NCBI GenBank assembly: GCA_903929485.1
Contig: CAIYUY010000026.1
Span: forward strand, 1 to 64,000
DNA length: 64,000 nt
Origin: an uncultured Desulfuromonadales bacterium
GTDB lineage: Bacteria; Desulfobacterota; Desulfuromonadia; Geobacterales; CAIOGM01
Reading direction: 5' to 3'
Positions 61,668 through 64,000 of the stretch are shown in pieces. The position numbers were made by a program, and so were the translations under genes. The notes under the pieces are model-generated. The model was not told the DNA's origin. It searched no databases and worked only from the letters and a program-made list of their open reading frames with translations. How positions within the stretch are numbered: position 1 is the first letter of the stretch; each line of letters starts with the position of its first letter.

Positions 61668-61696
61668 TTTACAATACGGCTTAATTCGACTATTAT
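61668..61696 (+). promoter_or_regulatory. sigma-70-type promoter for lepA
   Basis: -35 TTTACA (61668-61673), 17-bp spacer, -10 TATTAT (61691-61696), 33 bases before the lepA ATG, with AAGGCGG as the ribosome site. Confidence 0.6.
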
Positions 61697-61729
61697 TCAT
61701 CGATTAATCTCCAGCAAGACAAGGCGGAC

Positions 61730-63538
61730 ATGGCGGTATCGCACATTCAGAGCATTCGTAATTTCTCCATCATCGCTCATATCGACCATGGCAAGTCCAC
61801 CCTGGCGGACCGACTCATGGAGTACACCGGCGCCGTCTCCGACCGGGAAAGCAAAGACCAGTTTCTCGACAAGATGGATCTTGAACGGGAACGGGGAATC
61901 ACCATCAAGGCCCAGACGGTCAGGCTGAACTATCTGGCCGACAACGGCCACACCTATATTCTCAACCTCATCGACACCCCCGGCCATGTGGACTTCACCT
62001 ACGAGGTCTCCCGGTCGCTCTCCGCCTGTGAAGGGGGTCTTTTGGTGGTGGATGCATCTCAAGGGGTGGAGGCCCAGACCCTGGCCAACGTCTATCTGGC
62101 TCTGGACATAAACCTTGAAGTTTTCCCGGTCCTCAACAAGATCGACCTCCCCGCCGCCGAACCGGAGCGAGTCCGGCAAGAGATCGAAGAGATCATCGGC
62201 ATCGACGCCCACGACGCGGTCCTGGCCTCGGCCAAGAGCGGGATCGGCATCAGGGAGATCCTGGAGCAGATTGTCAGGAAGATTCCCCACCCCGTGGGAG
62301 ACCCGGCCAAACCGCTGAAGGCGCTCCTCTTCGACTCGTGGTATGACCAGTACCAAGGGGTCGTTATCCTGGTCCGAATCATCGACGGAGTCCTGAAAAA
62401 AGGGGACAAGATTCTCCTCATGTCCAACAAGAAGAGCTATGAGGCGCTAAAGGTGGGGGTCTTTGCCCCGGTCATGGTGGAGCGTCCCGAACTCTCCGCC
62501 GGTGAAGTCGGCTTCGTCATCGCCGGGATCAAGGATGTGGCGGACGCCAAGATCGGCGACACCGTCACCCTCTACCATAAACCGTGCCCGGCAGCGCTGG
62601 AAGGTTTCAAGGAAGTAAAGCCCATGGTCTTCTCCGGGCTCTACCCCATCGACACGGCCCAGTACGAACAACTCCGCGACGCACTGGCCAAACTAAAGCT
62701 CAACGACTACTCCTTCTCCTACGAACCGGAAACCTCCCTGGCTCTGGGGTTCGGCTTCCGCTGCGGTTTTCTGGGACTCCTTCACATGGAGATCATCCAG
62801 GAACGGTTGGAGCGTGAGTTCAATCTGGATCTCATCACCACCGCCCCCACGGTTGTCTACAGGGTTCACAAGACCAGCGGCGAGCTTTTTACCATCGAGA
62901 GCGCCACCCAGCTTCCCTCACCGGGGGTCATCGACTTTGTGGAGGAGCCTTTCATCCTCGCCTCCATTCATGTCCCCAACGAGTTCGTGGGAGGGGTCCT
63001 GGCCCTCTGCGAGGAAAAACGGGGATCCCAACGGGAGATCAAGTACCTTACCCCCGCCCGGGTCATGGTCGTCTATGAACTCCCCCTCAACGAGGTGGTG
63101 CTGGATTTTTACGACCGGCTGAAGTCACTCACCAAGGGGTATGCCTCGCTGGATTACGACCACCTGGACTACCGCCGCAGTGACCTGATCCGACTGGACA
63201 TCCTCATCAACGGCGAGAGCGTGGACGCGCTTTCCCTCATCATCCACCGGGACAAAGCTTACTACCGGGGGCGGGAACTGGCTGCAAAGATGAAGGAACT
63301 AATCCCCCGCCAGATGTTTGAGGTGGCCATCCAGGCGGCCATCGGCGCCAAGGTCATCGCCCGGGAGACGGTAAAGGCGCTCCGAAAGGACGTCCTTGCC
63401 AAGTGCTACGGCGGCGACATCTCCCGAAAACGAAAACTTTTGGAAAAGCAGAAGGAAGGAAAAAAACGGATGAAGAACGTAGGGAACGTGGAACTGCCGC
63501 AGGAGGCGTTCCTGGCGATTCTCAAAGTGGAAGATTAA
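61730..63538 (+). CDS. lepA: elongation factor 4 (LepA)
   Basis: 602 residues. G domain with [20 protein letters not shown]3 [16 protein letters not shown] and G4 [14 protein letters not shown]. The EF4-specific C-terminal domain is present ([20 protein letters not shown], then [11 protein letters not shown] and [20 protein letters not shown]). LepA is a translational GTPase that helps ribosomes under stress and during assembly. Paired with lepB, the usual bacterial order. Full length. Confidence 0.97.
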   Translation: MAVSHIQSIRNFSIIAHIDHGKSTLADRLMEYTGAVSDRESKDQFLDKMDLERERGITIKAQTVRLNYLADNGHTYILNLIDTPGHVDFTYEVSRSLSACEGGLLVVDASQGVEAQTLANVYLALDINLEVFPVLNKIDLPAAEPERVRQEIEEIIGIDAHDAVLASAKSGIGIREILEQIVRKIPHPVGDPAKPLKALLFDSWYDQYQGVVILVRIIDGVLKKGDKILLMSNKKSYEALKVGVFAPVMVERPELSAGEVGFVIAGIKDVADAKIGDTVTLYHKPCPAALEGFKEVKPMVFSGLYPIDTAQYEQLRDALAKLKLNDYSFSYEPETSLALGFGFRCGFLGLLHMEIIQERLEREFNLDLITTAPTVVYRVHKTSGELFTIESATQLPSPGVIDFVEEPFILASIHVPNEFVGGVLALCEEKRGSQREIKYLTPARVMVVYELPLNEVVLDFYDRLKSLTKGYASLDYDHLDYRRSDLIRLDILINGESVDALSLIIHRDKAYYRGRELAAKMKELIPRQMFEVAIQAAIGAKVIARETVKALRKDVLAKCYGGDISRKRKLLEKQKEGKKRMKNVGNVELPQEAFLAILKVED

Positions 63539-63544
63539 GAAACA

Positions 63545-63581
63545 GGTTGAGACTGAGGTCGAGATAACCTCAGCCTCAACC
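63545..63581. repeat. hairpin in the lepA-lepB gap
   Basis: GGTTGAGACTGAGGT (63545-63559) pairs with ACCTCAGCCTCAACC (63567-63581) with one mismatch in 15 and a seven-base loop CGAGATA. It starts a few bases after the lepA stop. Confidence 0.8.
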
Positions 63582-63586
63582 TAGGC

Positions 63587-63612
63587 GTCAACCTCAACCT
63601 CGACCTCAACCT
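63587..63612. repeat. hexamer repeat CAACCT/CGACCT
   Basis: GTCAACCTCAACCTCGACCT then CAACCT: four hexamers, related to the arms of the hairpin just before it. Confidence 0.8.
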
Positions 63613-63625
63613 AAGGATTTGCTTT

Positions 63626-64000
63626 ATGGCAGCAGAGAAAGTGACGACTGCGGGGATCCCCGCCACCCCCAACCAGCCCAAGAAAAAACATATCGCCCGG
63701 GAATACGCCGAGTCGATCATCGTGGCCGTTATCCTGGCGCTCATCATTCGGACCCTGGTAGTCCAGGCTTTCAAGATCCCGTCCGGTTCCATGGAAGATA
63801 CGCTTGCCATCGGCGATCATATCCTCGTGAACAAATTCATCTACGGGATGAAAATCCCCTTTGTGGATTCGAAATTTTTCAAAATTCGCGATCCGCGACG
63901 GGGAGACGTCATCGTCTTTGAATACCCTGAAGATGCCAGCAAAGACTTCATAAAACGGGTAATCGGGACTCCTGGCGACACCGTGGAGGTAAAGGAGAAG
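63626..64000 (+). CDS. lepB: signal peptidase I, N-terminal part (cut by window end)
   Basis: The first 125 codons only; the gene continues past the window. A cytoplasmic N-terminus with KKKHIAREYAESI leads to a membrane segment (IIVAVILALIIRTLVVQAF). The catalytic serine motif is KIPSGSMEDTLAIGDHILVN, and the lysine motif follows as KDFIKRVIGTPGDTVEVKE. It cleaves signal peptides from exported proteins at the periplasmic face. Start ATG at 63626; the ribosome site is AAGGA about eight bases upstream. Confidence 0.95.
   Translation, partial: MAAEKVTTAGIPATPNQPKKKHIAREYAESIIVAVILALIIRTLVVQAFKIPSGSMEDTLAIGDHILVNKFIYGMKIPFVDSKFFKIRDPRRGDVIVFEYPEDASKDFIKRVIGTPGDTVEVKEK

Noticed and set aside
1-64000. 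tRNA or rRNA genes
   Set aside because: I saw no cloverleaf with a TTCGAATC-type T-arm and CCA end, and no 16S or 23S sequence; a tRNAscan run would settle it.

Overview
The window reads as a chromosomal stretch from a Gram-negative member of the Desulfuromonadota, close to Geobacter or Desulfuromonas. The evidence is gene order: lysS-lolC-lolD-bamA-skp-lpxD-fabZ-lpxA-lpxB-msbA-waaA-lpxK and ftsH-folP-cdaA-ybbR-glmM-pdxJ are arrangements I know from that group. A lone bacteriohemerythrin, a receiver-only response regulator and an MglA-like GTPase fit too. Nearly everything is on the minus strand. The plus-strand genes are an orphan periplasmic binding protein, an RluA-type pseudouridine synthase, lepA and the start of lepB (cut by the window end).

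Layout by position. 1-568: a four-helix-bundle (S23-like) gene lying between two arrays of a 7-bp repeat that face each other. 569-2624: a conserved protein I cannot name and a family 9 heptosyltransferase. 2691-7243: SGNH/AlgX-like protein, MBOAT acyltransferase, acyl carrier protein and AMP-forming ligase, the same four activities as the Dlt system but inside a cell-surface glycan locus. 7230-16623: glycosyltransferases and a 3-amino-3,6-dideoxyhexose branch (PLP aminotransferase, two tandem FdtA-like cupins, a GNAT acetyltransferase). 16616-28264: lipid A/Kdo synthesis and export, LpxA/LpxD/FabZ, Skp, BamA and LolD. 28257-31080: lolC/E and lysS. 31168-33312: an RCC1-repeat lipoprotein and a decayed zinc-cluster/TPR gene. 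33335-43209: a CBS/DRTGG-type manganese pyrophosphatase, a radical SAM protein, an MglA-like/SPOR pair, a variant EF-G, coaX, birA and nadC. 43400-46874: binding protein, truA, a Cys-tailed protein, a receiver, an Mla-type ATPase and a 32-residue membrane protein. 46898-54034: manC, pdxJ, glmM, ybbR, cdaA, folP and ftsH. 54156-61531: an unknown secreted/membrane protein, rluA-like, asnS, bacteriohemerythrin, two membrane proteins of unknown role and a TMTC-like glycosyltransferase with TPRs. 61730-64000: lepA-lepB.

Most of the first half serves one job: building the outer membrane. Heptosyltransferases, Kdo transferase, LpxA/B/D/K and MsbA make and export lipid A-core. The GT2/GT4/GT9 enzymes, the aminodideoxyhexose genes and the acyl-transfer cassette would decorate the surface glycan, and BamA, Skp and LolCD assemble outer-membrane proteins and lipoproteins. 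manC and glmM supply GDP-mannose and the glucosamine-1-phosphate route to UDP-GlcNAc.

The intergenic DNA is rich in small repeats: (TACGTTC)n heptads at five places, often as facing arrays; 28-bp palindromes repeated exactly at distant sites; a 12-bp tandem array grown out of one of those palindromes; and a MITE-like hairpin. All function calls come from reading motifs and gene order; no database search was run.
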